Positions 9,701-19,235 of a DNA stretch of 64,000 nt are shown piece by piece. The translations under genes and the position numbers were made by a program. Origin of the DNA: a virus. The notes below the pieces were generated by a model. The model did not search any database. It was given only the letters and a program-made list of their open reading frames with translations, and was not told the DNA's origin. The stretch is taken from the IMG/VR virus record IMGVR_UViG_3300006738_000004, positions 36,936-100,935 of that record; one strand, given 5' to 3'. Position 1 is the first letter of the stretch; every line of letters begins with the position of its first letter.

Positions 9701-10998
9701 GGTCGGTTCAGAGGTTCGCCTTCAGCCAAACGGGTGTTCTCACGATCAACCCCGCAGCCGCCGATTTCTTCGCCTTCCCCAGTGGCGATGGTGCTGCATC
9801 CCAAGTTCTCCAGACTGATGGTGCAGGTGCTGTCACTTGGGCCACGATTGCTGGAACCGGGGATGTTGTAGGCCCTGCGGGCGCTACAGACACGGCCTTG
9901 GCCCGTTTTGATACCAATACCGGCAAGTTGCTTCAGAACAGCGAGGCCACTCTCACCGACCTTGCCACTGACAACAAGGTGGTCTTGACCTTGGATGGTG
10001 GCGGTGCGGGAGACGCTGGCTTGACTCTCACTACGGGGGCCACACCGGGGCACGACGCTACTGTTACTTTGGATCACGGTGGGGCCGCAGCCGATACAGC
10101 ACTCCTCAAGTTCCAGAGCAACAGCACTCTCTTGTGCCAACTCGGCCTCCTTGGAGACGGCGTTACCGCTCTTCCTGGAATCACACTCCAGGACGACGCA
10201 GGCAACACCAACCTGACAGTCACCTATGAGGCAGGTGCTCCCGTAGCAGGCTTGCACACCACGGTGGCGACGGTTGATGCGTCCGGGTATGTCGGTGGCA
10301 GCATCGCCTCACTTGTCGTGGACGGCGGCCCGGCGGGTGGTCCGGGCTTGGAGACGCACGCTACCTTGGAGTTCAAGCAAGCAGGGGTAGCAGGCTTCCA
10401 CTTCTTGAGCCGCATGGGCGGGATGCACACGACCCCCACGCTCATGCTCAGGAGCGGGTTTGGCGACGACGTACTACAACTGGATGCGACCGCAGCGGGT
10501 GCGCCTACCATCTGCATCAACGGGTCTGACCTTGGGGGTGACCATTGGTTCCTTCCTACGGTGGATGGAACTGCCGGACAGGTTCTGACCACAGACGGCA
10601 CCCACAATGCTGGGGGTGCCGCTTGGGCAACCCCGGCAGGCTCCAACGTCGAAATCCTGAAGGCTGATTTCTCCTACGCTGATCATGGAGGGACAGTCAC
10701 AGTCATCCCTGACCTTGCGGAAGGGGATGTCGTTCTTCAGGTCTGGGTACGGTACACCATTGCTTTCAACAACGGAGTTGACCAAGTCGAAGTCGGGAAC
10801 ACCGGCTCGGTAGATGCGTACTTCGGGATGTCCGACACTGCCCCACACCACACCGCCTCAGGTTTCAGTACGGAGCCTGTGGACTTGGTGACGGTAGGTC
10901 CTTCCCCCGCCGATGTGATCGTTACCATCACCCCAGGCATTGGACTACCATCAACAACCGGTACTGGTTTCGTTTGTGTCCTGGTCCACAGAGCGTAG
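6757..10998 (+). CDS. Giant repeat-containing tail fibre (1413 aa)
   Basis: The start overlaps the previous stop (ATGA). Near residue 86, YVDRTYAGPAASDGSIAAPF then TTIQDAVNACN gives a second beta-helix entry like that of the preceding protein. Residues about 440-1165 are a tandem array of roughly 140-residue units. Recurring words include VLQTDGAGAVTWATIAGTGD, GPAGATDTALARFD and TTGKLIKD, typical of long rod-like phage fibres. The last 110 residues are a beta-rich end with the look of other tips in the cluster. A long fibre shaft with a binding tip is the likely role. Repeat expansion or contraction would change fibre length. Confidence 0.8.
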   Translation: MSAFHGEQTSAQGIHTLTAWEHVDIAARNAGTYAAGDVGKVSRVGTGVGPFTFYILKDAGGPITDANWDDVGTSTGSTVAPLTGRLYVDRTYAGPAASDGSIAAPFTTIQDAVNACNLGGAATPAEEEAQSWLVVIAGGYYDEALALPEKRSIWLKGGAGVYLSDGISNQPVTIPGTVLPSSNAPYTYTFENIIFSDTVTVTSGVALTYHLSFRSCVFFDPAGTAVGPAVDGTGWAGGSALRVYAEKSVLRAFDGNYAIQLVGDTQNTAVGMDECQLEGGITCAGYGRMRSCQFGNGPSGTCDFDFNAAGIGLTAVTLSNVERPVGVFDSQFAGSTQFNDASANPNTNLYVDNVSDKSFSDAGGTFGANTNATHPLWNASAGGPPTGAAGGDLGSNYPNPAVTAVHSGANQLAIANGLAGDEVLVVNGAGTSITGSALTNFGDLSGPAGAADTALAVFDSTTGKLIKDVATTTLEDTTGPKLKLAAAATAGHNAQIILDAGTLADKSQITLLRGGVTDWVFGVTASDEFHWADASGTVRLKLDQTGALTFNEAYTFPTTDGGVAGEVLTTDGGGTVTWAAPAGGGTVTSTAATTVATQLALMTTDTNIYNAPEATLVGGDFALDASSLGVGHTASLTLKSGHSTDPSILMFEDASTARWAVETINPATSGNLRFKELGTNLTVMSVSTTGALTLGDHAGGHEFTLPDADGTINQVLQTNGAGAVSWGSVAGGGTVTSSAAGTTATQLAVMASDTDIYNAPEVTLVEAGLALDASALGVNHDASVTLASGTTADDAVINFKQASTAKFTVGITDVATTPVGELLFWSGVGTQLMSLSDTAHLTIAPGVNQYTLPSARGAALEVLQTDAVGNVSWAAVAGTGDVSGPGAAVVDDALVRWDTTTGTLVKDSYAVLTDAQLTLTGVAAADAASLTLTAGTTADATLNIDAGSATNRGTIAFKQAGTDVMSLGVAASATSLGLLDSGSVQRFAFSQTGVLTINPAAADFFAFPSGDGAASQVLQTDGAGAVTWATIAGTGDVVGPAGATDTALARFDTNTGKLLQNSEATLTDLATDNKVVLTLDGGGAGDAGLTLTTGATPGHDATVTLDHGGAAADTALLKFQSNSTLLCQLGLLGDGVTALPGITLQDDAGNTNLTVTYEAGAPVAGLHTTVATVDASGYVGGSIASLVVDGGPAGGPGLETHATLEFKQAGVAGFHFLSRMGGMHTTPTLMLRSGFGDDVLQLDATAAGAPTICINGSDLGGDHWFLPTVDGTAGQVLTTDGTHNAGGAAWATPAGSNVEILKADFSYADHGGTVTVIPDLAEGDVVLQVWVRYTIAFNNGVDQVEVGNTGSVDAYFGMSDTAPHHTASGFSTEPVDLVTVGPSPADVIVTITPGIGLPSTTGTGFVCVLVHRA
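8060..10250 (+). repeat. Degenerate in-frame repeats encoding the fibre shaft
   Basis: Within the 1413-aa gene, DNA words such as GTTCTCCAGACTGATGGTGC and GGAACAGTCACTTGGGCT recur with small changes near 8455, 8900, 9340, 9805 and 10575. They mark four to five units of about 420-480 bp. The copies have diverged, so this is old duplication rather than a recent array. Confidence 0.6.
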
Positions 10999-11006
10999 AG
11001 GTAGTC

Positions 11007-11699
11007 ATGGCATACAAAAAGATTGATGGCATCATCGACACCAAGCTCAAGGTGATGAAGACCACGGGTCTTAGCGGTGATGTTTGGGCCGACGATGGCA
11101 ACTATTTCCAAAATGATGAGACCGGAGGCTTCTCCGTTAGGACGGGCGCAGCCAATGCCTTGCAGGTTCTGCAAGTTGCAGACCCTGCCGCTACTACGGA
11201 CTCAGCCACCAAGGACTATGTGGACACCAACGCTGGCTCGGTGGCTACCACTGAGCAGGTTGTCACCATCGAGTTCGACTACAATGATTTCAATGCCCAG
11301 GTGCCATTTTCTACGACGGGGTTCCAATACGCGGTGATGCAAGCAACCTTCACGCTTCCAGACGGGGCTTATGTCACTGGTTGTGGGGTTTGGATTGATC
11401 CAACCAGTCCGTGGTCCAACACGGCTGAGTGCATTGTCGGTGATGCCACTACCCCGGTTCCTGCTGGGCCTCCCCCGGCCCAGGCAGGGAACGTCATGCC
11501 GGACAGGTGGATGCTCAAGACCAACAACAATGCTTCTGCGGGAGGAAAGGTCTTCTGGCAGCCTAACTGGGACCTTCTCAACGACAATGTAGCCAAGACC
11601 ATCTTCGTGTGTATCGGTGAGACCCAGGTCGCTGATCCAGGGATCACGGTCGGCAAATGTCAGGTCTTTCTCAAGTACGTCGAAGCTCCGAGGACATAA
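11007..11699 (+). CDS. Virion/fibre protein (230 aa)
   Basis: ATG 11007 is chosen because AGAGGTAG precedes it; an in-frame ATG at 10974 would extend back into the upstream gene. The N-terminus (MAYKKIDGIIDTKLKVMKTT) is followed by a part with LQVLQVADPAATTDSATKDY, a common joint in phage tail fibres. The last 130 residues are a beta-rich end with a proline-rich loop (TTPVPAGPPPAQAGN). It belongs to the series of small fibre-like proteins between the giant genes. Partner and receptor are unknown. Confidence 0.75.
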   Translation: MAYKKIDGIIDTKLKVMKTTGLSGDVWADDGNYFQNDETGGFSVRTGAANALQVLQVADPAATTDSATKDYVDTNAGSVATTEQVVTIEFDYNDFNAQVPFSTTGFQYAVMQATFTLPDGAYVTGCGVWIDPTSPWSNTAECIVGDATTPVPAGPPPAQAGNVMPDRWMLKTNNNASAGGKVFWQPNWDLLNDNVAKTIFVCIGETQVADPGITVGKCQVFLKYVEAPRT

Positions 11700-11702
11700 C
11701 CA

Positions 11703-12509
11703 ATGCCAACTGCAAAAGTCGTAAACGCCATAGAAGAACTCAGAGTCGCTGACCGGATCGTCCTGAACCATTATCCTAACGGGACCTACGACCCGTTTGA
11801 GCTTCTTCAAGATAACAACGGGAATGTTCGTTGCCAGAGAAGGGACACCGAGCACCTCGTACCCATCCTCTTTGGGGAGGATTCGGGAGAGGCGGATAGC
11901 GGAGTCACTCGGGGCACTTTCGACACCTTGGCAGCCACTGTCACCACACACGGCACCGACATCGGGGTCAACGCTACTGACATCACCACGAATCAGGGCA
12001 ACATCACCACGAACACTGGGAACATCACCACGAATAGCACTGACATCGGTGATAACGGCACCGACATCACCACGAACACGGCTGACATCAGTACCCTCAA
12101 CAGCGCCGTCAGCGCACTGGGTGCCCAGAACGATGCCCAAGTATTGTGGTTGAAGCAGACCAACATAGACTTCGCAACGGCTGGCTCGACTCCGATCACC
12201 ATCGGGCTTCCCACTAACGCGAGGGTGTTTGATGTGAAGTTTGTCTTCGACGGGACTGATGCCCAAAGGACCCCGCAGACACCGCCTACTCTTACCGTGG
12301 AGTTCACCAACGGGGCAGCCGCCACTGTCCTGGACTGGACGAGCGCGGCCATGGTCATGATTCCAGAATACGTTTTCACTATCCCTCAGTACACAGAGAA
12401 TGATGGTGGGGCCGGGTCGAACATTCAGGTGACCACAAGCCAAACTACGTTCAACACTCTCCCGGCGTTTACTATTTTGGTCGGCATCATCAAAGACCCA
12501 CTTACTTGA
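11703..12509 (+). CDS. Fibre protein with repetitive TDI..N stalk (268 aa)
   Basis: Residues about 70-140 hold a low-complexity stalk of repeated TDIxxNxxDI and NITTNTGNIT words, typical of trimeric fibre or coiled-coil stalks. An N-terminal region of about 60 residues (VVNAIEELRVADRIVLNHY) precedes it. About 125 residues of beta-rich C-terminal tip follow. The stalk DNA is repetitive too (ACATCACCACGAA repeated near 11982-12090), so slippage could vary stalk length. It begins 3 bp after the previous stop. Confidence 0.78.
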   Translation: MPTAKVVNAIEELRVADRIVLNHYPNGTYDPFELLQDNNGNVRCQRRDTEHLVPILFGEDSGEADSGVTRGTFDTLAATVTTHGTDIGVNATDITTNQGNITTNTGNITTNSTDIGDNGTDITTNTADISTLNSAVSALGAQNDAQVLWLKQTNIDFATAGSTPITIGLPTNARVFDVKFVFDGTDAQRTPQTPPTLTVEFTNGAAATVLDWTSAAMVMIPEYVFTIPQYTENDGGAGSNIQVTTSQTTFNTLPAFTILVGIIKDPLT

Positions 12510-12522
12510 TTAGAGGTGACAT

Positions 12523-13275
12523 ATGGGATGCGAATCTCCACAGTTAGACGCGGTCATCATCCGAGACACGATTTCTTGGAGGCTTGATCCTTCCGGCGAT
12601 CCGATGCCAAGCCTCTACCAAATCGAGGGGCAGGGCCAACCTGCGATACACCTCAGTGCTGATGCGTCTGGGAACCAGCGGTGGCTCATCACGGACAGCA
12701 AGGGCCTGAGCGGGAACTCCACCGCAGAGCTTGCACCCGGTGACATTGCCCAGGTTGCGGCAAGGGATCACTTTTTTTTACTCAACAACGCCACAGCGGC
12801 CCAGGAGTTGAAAGACACTCTCCAGTTCGACACCACGAGTACTGGTGCCAAGATGATCGCCAATACGTTTACGTCCACGAACACCTGGGCGACCGTCACC
12901 ATCACCATCCCTTTCTTGTGCGCCTTCGACAACCTGAAGGCCACGCTGCAATCAGGGCAGGGGATGTCTTTTGGGAGGGTGTACTTGGGGGTCAAGGACA
13001 TCGCAAATGCACCTTCGTTTGGTATCAAGCTGATAGATTGCAAGGGGACGGCCCACGCTGGCCCCACCATTTCCAACTTCTCGGTGAACGATAAGTTGGA
13101 AGCCTTCAACCTTTCGTTCACCGATTTCTTCGGTGCGGGCAACATCTCTACTGCTTCCATGCTGAAAAGGGAGACGGCCAACATCGTGGTCGAGATCAAC
13201 ATGCCGAGTGCCGAGTTGGTCGCCTACGTTGGAACAGCTTTGGTAGGAACCAATCCACGCGCTCTTGTGCCCTGA
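12523..13275 (+). CDS. Virion/fibre protein (250 aa)
   Basis: The start has a strong AGAGGTGA ribosome site. The N-terminal third (RDTISWRLDPSGDPMPSLYQ and a following SADASGNQRWL) looks like a beta-barrel decoration, with no known motif. The rest resembles the C-terminal beta-rich domains of its neighbours. It contains a run of eight T (near 12773-12780) coding FFLL, a potential slippage site. I assign it to the adhesin array by position only. Confidence 0.7.
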   Translation: MGCESPQLDAVIIRDTISWRLDPSGDPMPSLYQIEGQGQPAIHLSADASGNQRWLITDSKGLSGNSTAELAPGDIAQVAARDHFFLLNNATAAQELKDTLQFDTTSTGAKMIANTFTSTNTWATVTITIPFLCAFDNLKATLQSGQGMSFGRVYLGVKDIANAPSFGIKLIDCKGTAHAGPTISNFSVNDKLEAFNLSFTDFFGAGNISTASMLKRETANIVVEINMPSAELVAYVGTALVGTNPRALVP

Positions 13276-13294
13276 TACTAAGTAGGGTGACTGA

Positions 13295-16200
13295 GTGCCG
13301 GTTTTTCTACCAGGGTTGATGGGGGGGTTTGGATACGGAGGCAATGCCTACGGATTCTCACCTTACGGTAGTGCGGCACATCCCAGGCTCCCGGTCCCAC
13401 CGGGTGGAGGCTACGGCGGGGCTGCTTACGGCCTCTCGTCCTACGGCTCTGTAGACATCACCCCTCCAAGGGTGACAGGAGCGAACCCTATCGACGGGTT
13501 CACCGTGGAAGTCCTCTTCAGTGAAGAGATGGCCCACGACAGCCACCTCTTCCTGTCTACTAACTACACCTTTGGGGCCACTTATGGCGTCCCTCTCACG
13601 ACCGTTTCGGTTGAGGGGGGAACCCCAGGCTCCCACGGGGGCTTTACCTCCGTCATCATCACCCATACGGGTACGACACTGGGAGGCTTGTACCTCCTTA
13701 CGGTGAATGACGGCCTCACTGGGCCTCGTGATTTGGCGGGGAACATCGTTGGGCCACCACCAACGAACTCGGCATCGTTTTCTGCTTACGGGGACCCCAC
13801 GACGTTCAAAGTCGAGGTTCCTCCTAACAATGATGACGGCCACACGGTGCTTCTGGAGTTCTTTGATTCAAGGCAGCAGTTTCAGCCCTTGCTCCCTGAA
13901 GCAGAGTTTACTCCTGGAGTAGACGACACGGTCTCGTACTCGCTCGACACCGAGTACCCCGTCGTCCCAACCATCAACTCAGCGGAGCAGGTCACAGCCC
14001 TTCCAGCCAAGGTGTTCTTGGACATCAGCCCGATGACCAAGACGACCTACGGGCTAACGGTTGGCCCCGCAAGGGCGCTTACCTACAAGGCTGCCGTGCT
14101 GCCTGATGTTGACCCGGATTTCGACGGGGTTGAGGTAGGGACGGGGACTTCCACCCTTGGGGAAGGTCAACTCCTTCTTACCAAGGATCAAGGAGTCACT
14201 TACGGCTGGTCCTTTGGGGATACGTCTGGTCGGCTTGTGGGAGGGACTTCCTTCCGGGCAGACATCAACTTCGATGCAGGCTCGGCGGCTATCTACCCGC
14301 CGATGTCGAGTTCCTCACTCTTCAGCTTCACGGTGAACGATGGGCAGCGTCAGGTGACGCTGACGCTGGCCGACATCGCTGGAACCAAGGTCATCGACAT
14401 CAGCACCCCTCTCGGGGCCATTGGGTCGGTTCCTGCTGAATGGGGGGAGGTCGGGACATCAGACACCCTCTCCCTTGTCAGAAACCAGAAGGGTGCCTTC
14501 TACTCGGTCCTGTTCAACGGGGTGCCCCTTCTTACGTTCCCTGTGGGGGGCGTGACTCCCACCACAATCCCAGTGGGGGTGCAGGCCCTCCTCCTGAGTG
14601 CCCACAAGGTAGGACTGTTCAAGATCGCCTATCTGGGCGTTTCAGCTTCCACGACGGTCTTTACTGACACTTGGAACTTCATCCACGACCTTGCGGGGAT
14701 CTTTGTAGGTTCTGGGGTTCTGGCACGGGACAGGATTCTCACTGACCGTGGGCCTTTGGTTCGTGGGTGGGGTGACGCTACTCCCGCTACCAAGGATGAG
14801 GTAGCGGTATGGGTCGAGGGTGTGGAAGTCGAGGTAGCGGATGTAAATCCCTACGTTGGGGAGATTTACCCCGCTATTCCCATACCCTTGTCTGCTCCTG
14901 GCACGGTTTCTGTGGCCTTGGACTACATTTGGTTCTCCAACCCTCCAATGAAGATGGAGGGCCTGAACACGAGGGGCCTCACCCTCAACAAATGGGATCG
15001 CTCGGTAGGCCACACACCTGGGGCGCTCGCCCCACTGCCCGCATCTTCAATGGGGGCCTTCCGGCACCACCGTTTCCCCATGGGAACGGCTTTGGGTCCT
15101 GTAGCCCGGAAGTCACCAAAGCAGATCGGCCACAGGTACATGGGTTTCCAGTTGGGGGGCTATTCTGCCCTTTTGAACCAACCGACGACCCTTTTGACGA
15201 ACCAAAACCCTCACGAGTTGTCGGTTGGGGGCCTAAAGGCGCAAAGTCAAGCAACGTCCGTCTTGTTCGACGGGGAGACCTCTCCTACTAATGCTTCAAC
15301 CCCGTGGGTTTTGCACGGGGTTGATTCAGGAGCAGTCTCTGCTAACAGCACCTACACCTTAGTGGATGCCAGTGCTGGCTCTTACGCCACGGGGACCGCT
15401 GCCTTTTACGAACAGAACATCGACCTATCCCTGGATTGCCACGTTGAGTTAGGGCTTCGCCTAAAGGTGGACGACTCTGCGGGGACCTACGACGGGGTGT
15501 TCTCAGGAATCGCATGTGGGATTCATGATGGCCTACACCTGCTCATGGTCGGCTTCCTCAAGATTGATGGGGTTCGATCTCTCGGGCTTCTCAAAAACGC
15601 ATCCCGTCCCGACTTTGAGGAGTCCTGGGAGGTGGGTCCTTCAGTAAGCGGGACAGCCACCACCGAAACGACGATAGACGTTCCTTACGACCCCATGCTC
15701 AACGGGATCAAGAGTGGATCTAAGGTTCGGATTCCCTCAGGCCCGCAGACAGGCGTCTACACGATAGCGGAGTGTGGCCTTTATCTGAACGACCTGGGCA
15801 CCGTAACTCTTGTGCTGGAGGAGGCCCTTCCTGAGCCTGTGCATCTTCTCGGGAACGACACAGTTGACCTCTTGTTCGATGTTCCATGGAACGAGGAGTT
15901 CGTTTCACTTCGATCCGTGTCTTTATTCCCAGCAGGGACAGCCTCAGTTTCGATTGGGGGGTCTGTCTCGGGTCCCTTGGCAGAGAACTTTGAGGTCACG
16001 GCCTACCCAGCCGACACTGCTTTACTGATTCCAGCAGTTCCCAAGGGACCTCAGAATGGAGTCGTGTTCTGGGGGTCCGTTTCACGGCCTGCAATCAACA
16101 CCTCAGTCTGGGAAACGGTCCAGTACTCGGTCATCCCTAAGTACCTCGTAGAAGCCTCTCATGGAATCACAGTTCTAACAGAGATGGGGGTCGTTCCTGA

Positions 16201-19132
16201 AGAGGACATGAACACCCCATGGTTCATCGCCGGGGGCTTTGGATTGTCACGAGTGGACTCAACTGGGGACACCCTCCTCCTCAAGTCTACTTCTTGCACA
16301 ACCCCACCCCTTGGGGAGGCTCCTCTTACCTTCTCTTACAACCGGGCGGTCCCTTACCTTAGCCCCAAGGTGCGGACAGAGGTGGAGGCCACCTTCCAGG
16401 TGGACTCCTCTATTCGGGGGAGCGGCTCTGCCTCCCTGCTGATCGAAGACACAGAGAAAATGGCTGAGGCCACAACGCTGTTCTTTCGAGAGGGGTCCGT
16501 TGCTGGCGTAGCAGGGGATTTCAGAACCCTGCTCGATCTTCCCTTCTGCTCGTTGTCCGGGTTGCTGGACCCTGAGACAGCGGGGTGGGCACCATTCTCC
16601 TGGAACAGTGGCATCAACACAGCCGTTCCTTACGGGCAAAGGCTCGTCGTTTCCCAAGGCGGTATTGGTGGCTCTCAGTGGCAGCAAGAGGCCACCCTTG
16701 ATGCTGCCACGACCCTCTTTTGCATCACGGAGGGGGTGATTTTCGAGGCCACTGTAAAGGTGCTCGCAACTACTCCCGACCTTGGAAAGGCAGGCCCCAG
16801 TTTTGGCGGCCTTGTGCCTTGGGGCGGCGGCCACAGCCAAGTTATGCTGGACTTCCTCTCAGACGGGTTTGTCGGGCTGATCAGGACCAGTGATGCTGCG
16901 ATTCTTGCCTCATTCTATGTGGGTTGGGAGGACGGAACAGAACAGTTCTATCGGCTGGTCTGCGACCCCAGTGCGAACCTTGTAGTTCTCTCGGTAAACG
17001 ACACTGTTGTAGGAACCGTCTCCCTTTCCTCGTTCACCATCGTCCCAGACCTTGACCCGCTCATGTTTAGGACGGTGTTTGGCGTGGTTGGTTCGGCAGT
17101 GTCCCTTTCATCTTGGGACGGCGTCAGCGGCGTTCCCCTGAAGGTTCGCGGAAGAGCAGAGGGGGACATCACCCTGAAGCGCACTCTTGGCATTTACCTC
17201 GGGGGCGGTCGTGAGGACATCAACCATTACCGGATTCCTCGTAGTGACTCGTCAACTGCTGCTAACTCCAGTAGCAGTGCCCAGCCCATCGAGATGGACT
17301 GGACAAACCCCCTGCGGGTGCGGCTGTACCACGACCCTGAATGGGGCGTATGCCTTTACCGTCCCGACCTTCCCCCTCCTCCCTGGCACACCGGGGACTT
17401 TGCTACGGAGACGACTGACCCCAGCGCAGCTTGGATCAGTGTGGAAAGTGCAGACCTCCCCTTCCACAGCACCCTAAAGGGGGCGATCCGTTGGGGGTCC
17501 GTCAACCCCCGCTCCATCACGCAGCAGCGATGGGATTCAGTGAGGTACCGCTTGAGGGGCGCACCCGACGGCTTCGGCATTGCTCCTCAAAACATGCTCC
17601 TGAACCGATCCCACCGGATGACCTCGGGGGAGTTCCTGTACGACACCACCCCTGAAGTGGTCACAGTCAACTCTGCGGGTGCGAGAGAGGTCAATGTACG
17701 GGCTTGCGGAATCTACGCTGACCGGGTTTTTTCGGTCCAGGTGGATGGCGCTTTGCTCCCGTTTGCGGATTGGAACTTTGACTCCGACACCCAACTGCTG
17801 GTGCTGAGAACAGCCCTTCCTTCTGACACCTACCCCGTCACAGTCACGTTTGCCGCTGCCCACCCCATCACCGAAACTTACCTGTGCTCGCAGCCTATTG
17901 AAGGATCGGTCACCCTCCTCAACGAGGGGACACCTCCTATTCCCAAGAGCTTGGATACCGCCAGCATCAGGGAAATCTTGGCAGGTTCCCGCCTGAACGA
18001 CCCCCTGGATGTACTGGATGATGCTGAAACCCTCATCATCAATGACCCCCACCGAGTCATCAAGTTTAGGGAAACGGAGACCTCTCTCTATACGGACCTG
18101 ACGTTCTGCGAGGTGGAAGACGGCGAGAACATCTGGATTTCCACCTTGTGCGACGGGCCGGGGATTGGGGAGGGGTTCTCGGACATCAAGATTGAAGGCA
18201 CCGATTACGCCAACTCCTTCTCAGTGCCGGAAGGTCCCGTGGGTCCATGGGGGAAATCCTCTCCCACAATCAAGGGGTCCGCGACCCACTTCGACCAGTC
18301 TTCTGTGCTCCTTGCTTCAGGCGGTGTGATTCAGGGCGGCGTGCTCGGACCAGGAACTGCGGTTCTACACCCCAACGCGAGAGGTCCTTCAGGTAAGCCT
18401 CCTCCAGGAATGGGCCTGAATCAGGACTTCCGCATTGTCCTCTCTGCCCAGGCCGTATTGACGGATGCGACAGTAGACCCTCCTGTTGAACAAGCCCTGG
18501 AAGAGAGATTCGACACCCAACGCCCTATGGGGGATAACGTACCTCCCACCGAAGCTCTCCCGGTCTCAAGCAACCCGGATGGGGTCCCTGGACTCCACAA
18601 CCTGGGCAAGTGTGTGGCCCGTCTTGAGGACTATGGGTCGGATACCTCCACTTCAAGGCTGGGGCCATGGGGAGCCAAAACGTGGTTCGGGGAAGTCACT
18701 GTCCTGGACAACGCCGCTATCCTGGACGGGGACACCATCACTATCGCGGGGCTTCCGCTCACTGCTCGAATGTTTGCCCCTCCTGGAGGAACGGACGAGT
18801 TCCAGATTGGGATTGATGCTGCGGAGACTGTGGCAAACATTCGAGATGCGATCAACGACACCTCGAACAGCTTTGTGGGTCTGTGTCACTCCCAAGTGGA
18901 ATCACTCCCCATTACAAATCAGGCAAACATCTCATCATCACGAGAGCTTACGTTCGTCCTGAGTAATGGGGCTGCCTTCCGGCCTAACCCCAGGACCGGG
19001 CTGTTCAGCAAACGGTCCCTTCTGGGCGGTGGCGCACAACTGGATGGCTACCAGTTCATTCTGGGCGGGGGTGTTGCACTACCAAGCCCAACTGTTACAG
19101 AGTTCACCATCGAAGCGACTCCCCCGCCATAG
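13295..19132 (+). CDS. Giant virion protein with Gly/Tyr-rich N-terminus and Ig-like domain (1945 aa)
   Basis: The GTG start at 13295 follows AGGGTGA. Residues 7-48 are a Gly/Tyr-rich segment with GGYGGAAYGLSSYGS-type repeats. An SbsA/Ig-like domain follows (TPPRVTGANPIDGFTVEVLF ... SEEM, about residues 55-155). The middle has several beta-rich segments of lectin-like look. An SG..TGVYT module near residue 815 matches the first protein of the window. Near residue 1810, TITIAGLPLTARMF ... AAETVANIRDAIN matches a module in the 1134-aa protein. This architecture suits a very long virion adhesin. No catalytic motif is evident. Confidence 0.75.
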   Translation: MPVFLPGLMGGFGYGGNAYGFSPYGSAAHPRLPVPPGGGYGGAAYGLSSYGSVDITPPRVTGANPIDGFTVEVLFSEEMAHDSHLFLSTNYTFGATYGVPLTTVSVEGGTPGSHGGFTSVIITHTGTTLGGLYLLTVNDGLTGPRDLAGNIVGPPPTNSASFSAYGDPTTFKVEVPPNNDDGHTVLLEFFDSRQQFQPLLPEAEFTPGVDDTVSYSLDTEYPVVPTINSAEQVTALPAKVFLDISPMTKTTYGLTVGPARALTYKAAVLPDVDPDFDGVEVGTGTSTLGEGQLLLTKDQGVTYGWSFGDTSGRLVGGTSFRADINFDAGSAAIYPPMSSSSLFSFTVNDGQRQVTLTLADIAGTKVIDISTPLGAIGSVPAEWGEVGTSDTLSLVRNQKGAFYSVLFNGVPLLTFPVGGVTPTTIPVGVQALLLSAHKVGLFKIAYLGVSASTTVFTDTWNFIHDLAGIFVGSGVLARDRILTDRGPLVRGWGDATPATKDEVAVWVEGVEVEVADVNPYVGEIYPAIPIPLSAPGTVSVALDYIWFSNPPMKMEGLNTRGLTLNKWDRSVGHTPGALAPLPASSMGAFRHHRFPMGTALGPVARKSPKQIGHRYMGFQLGGYSALLNQPTTLLTNQNPHELSVGGLKAQSQATSVLFDGETSPTNASTPWVLHGVDSGAVSANSTYTLVDASAGSYATGTAAFYEQNIDLSLDCHVELGLRLKVDDSAGTYDGVFSGIACGIHDGLHLLMVGFLKIDGVRSLGLLKNASRPDFEESWEVGPSVSGTATTETTIDVPYDPMLNGIKSGSKVRIPSGPQTGVYTIAECGLYLNDLGTVTLVLEEALPEPVHLLGNDTVDLLFDVPWNEEFVSLRSVSLFPAGTASVSIGGSVSGPLAENFEVTAYPADTALLIPAVPKGPQNGVVFWGSVSRPAINTSVWETVQYSVIPKYLVEASHGITVLTEMGVVPEEDMNTPWFIAGGFGLSRVDSTGDTLLLKSTSCTTPPLGEAPLTFSYNRAVPYLSPKVRTEVEATFQVDSSIRGSGSASLLIEDTEKMAEATTLFFREGSVAGVAGDFRTLLDLPFCSLSGLLDPETAGWAPFSWNSGINTAVPYGQRLVVSQGGIGGSQWQQEATLDAATTLFCITEGVIFEATVKVLATTPDLGKAGPSFGGLVPWGGGHSQVMLDFLSDGFVGLIRTSDAAILASFYVGWEDGTEQFYRLVCDPSANLVVLSVNDTVVGTVSLSSFTIVPDLDPLMFRTVFGVVGSAVSLSSWDGVSGVPLKVRGRAEGDITLKRTLGIYLGGGREDINHYRIPRSDSSTAANSSSSAQPIEMDWTNPLRVRLYHDPEWGVCLYRPDLPPPPWHTGDFATETTDPSAAWISVESADLPFHSTLKGAIRWGSVNPRSITQQRWDSVRYRLRGAPDGFGIAPQNMLLNRSHRMTSGEFLYDTTPEVVTVNSAGAREVNVRACGIYADRVFSVQVDGALLPFADWNFDSDTQLLVLRTALPSDTYPVTVTFAAAHPITETYLCSQPIEGSVTLLNEGTPPIPKSLDTASIREILAGSRLNDPLDVLDDAETLIINDPHRVIKFRETETSLYTDLTFCEVEDGENIWISTLCDGPGIGEGFSDIKIEGTDYANSFSVPEGPVGPWGKSSPTIKGSATHFDQSSVLLASGGVIQGGVLGPGTAVLHPNARGPSGKPPPGMGLNQDFRIVLSAQAVLTDATVDPPVEQALEERFDTQRPMGDNVPPTEALPVSSNPDGVPGLHNLGKCVARLEDYGSDTSTSRLGPWGAKTWFGEVTVLDNAAILDGDTITIAGLPLTARMFAPPGGTDEFQIGIDAAETVANIRDAINDTSNSFVGLCHSQVESLPITNQANISSSRELTFVLSNGAAFRPNPRTGLFSKRSLLGGGAQLDGYQFILGGGVALPSPTVTEFTIEATPPP

Positions 19133-19235
19133 GGAATCTGCTTTATAGGCAGGTTCAAAGGCGAACATGAACTACCGTCGGTTTTTCCCTTATCGGAGGC
19201 GTCGGTGAGCACAAAACTTTTCCAGGAGGAAACAT

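Noticed and set aside
8060-12100. Diversity-generating retroelement or CRISPR array suggested by repeats
   Set aside because: No reverse transcriptase and no template/variable repeat pair were seen. The repeats are long, in frame and encode fibre shafts, with no short equal spacers.
11202-12443. Long minus-strand frame (413 aa) opposite two fibre genes
   Set aside because: It lies fully antisense to genes with good ribosome sites and shows no domain. It is a by-product of codon bias.
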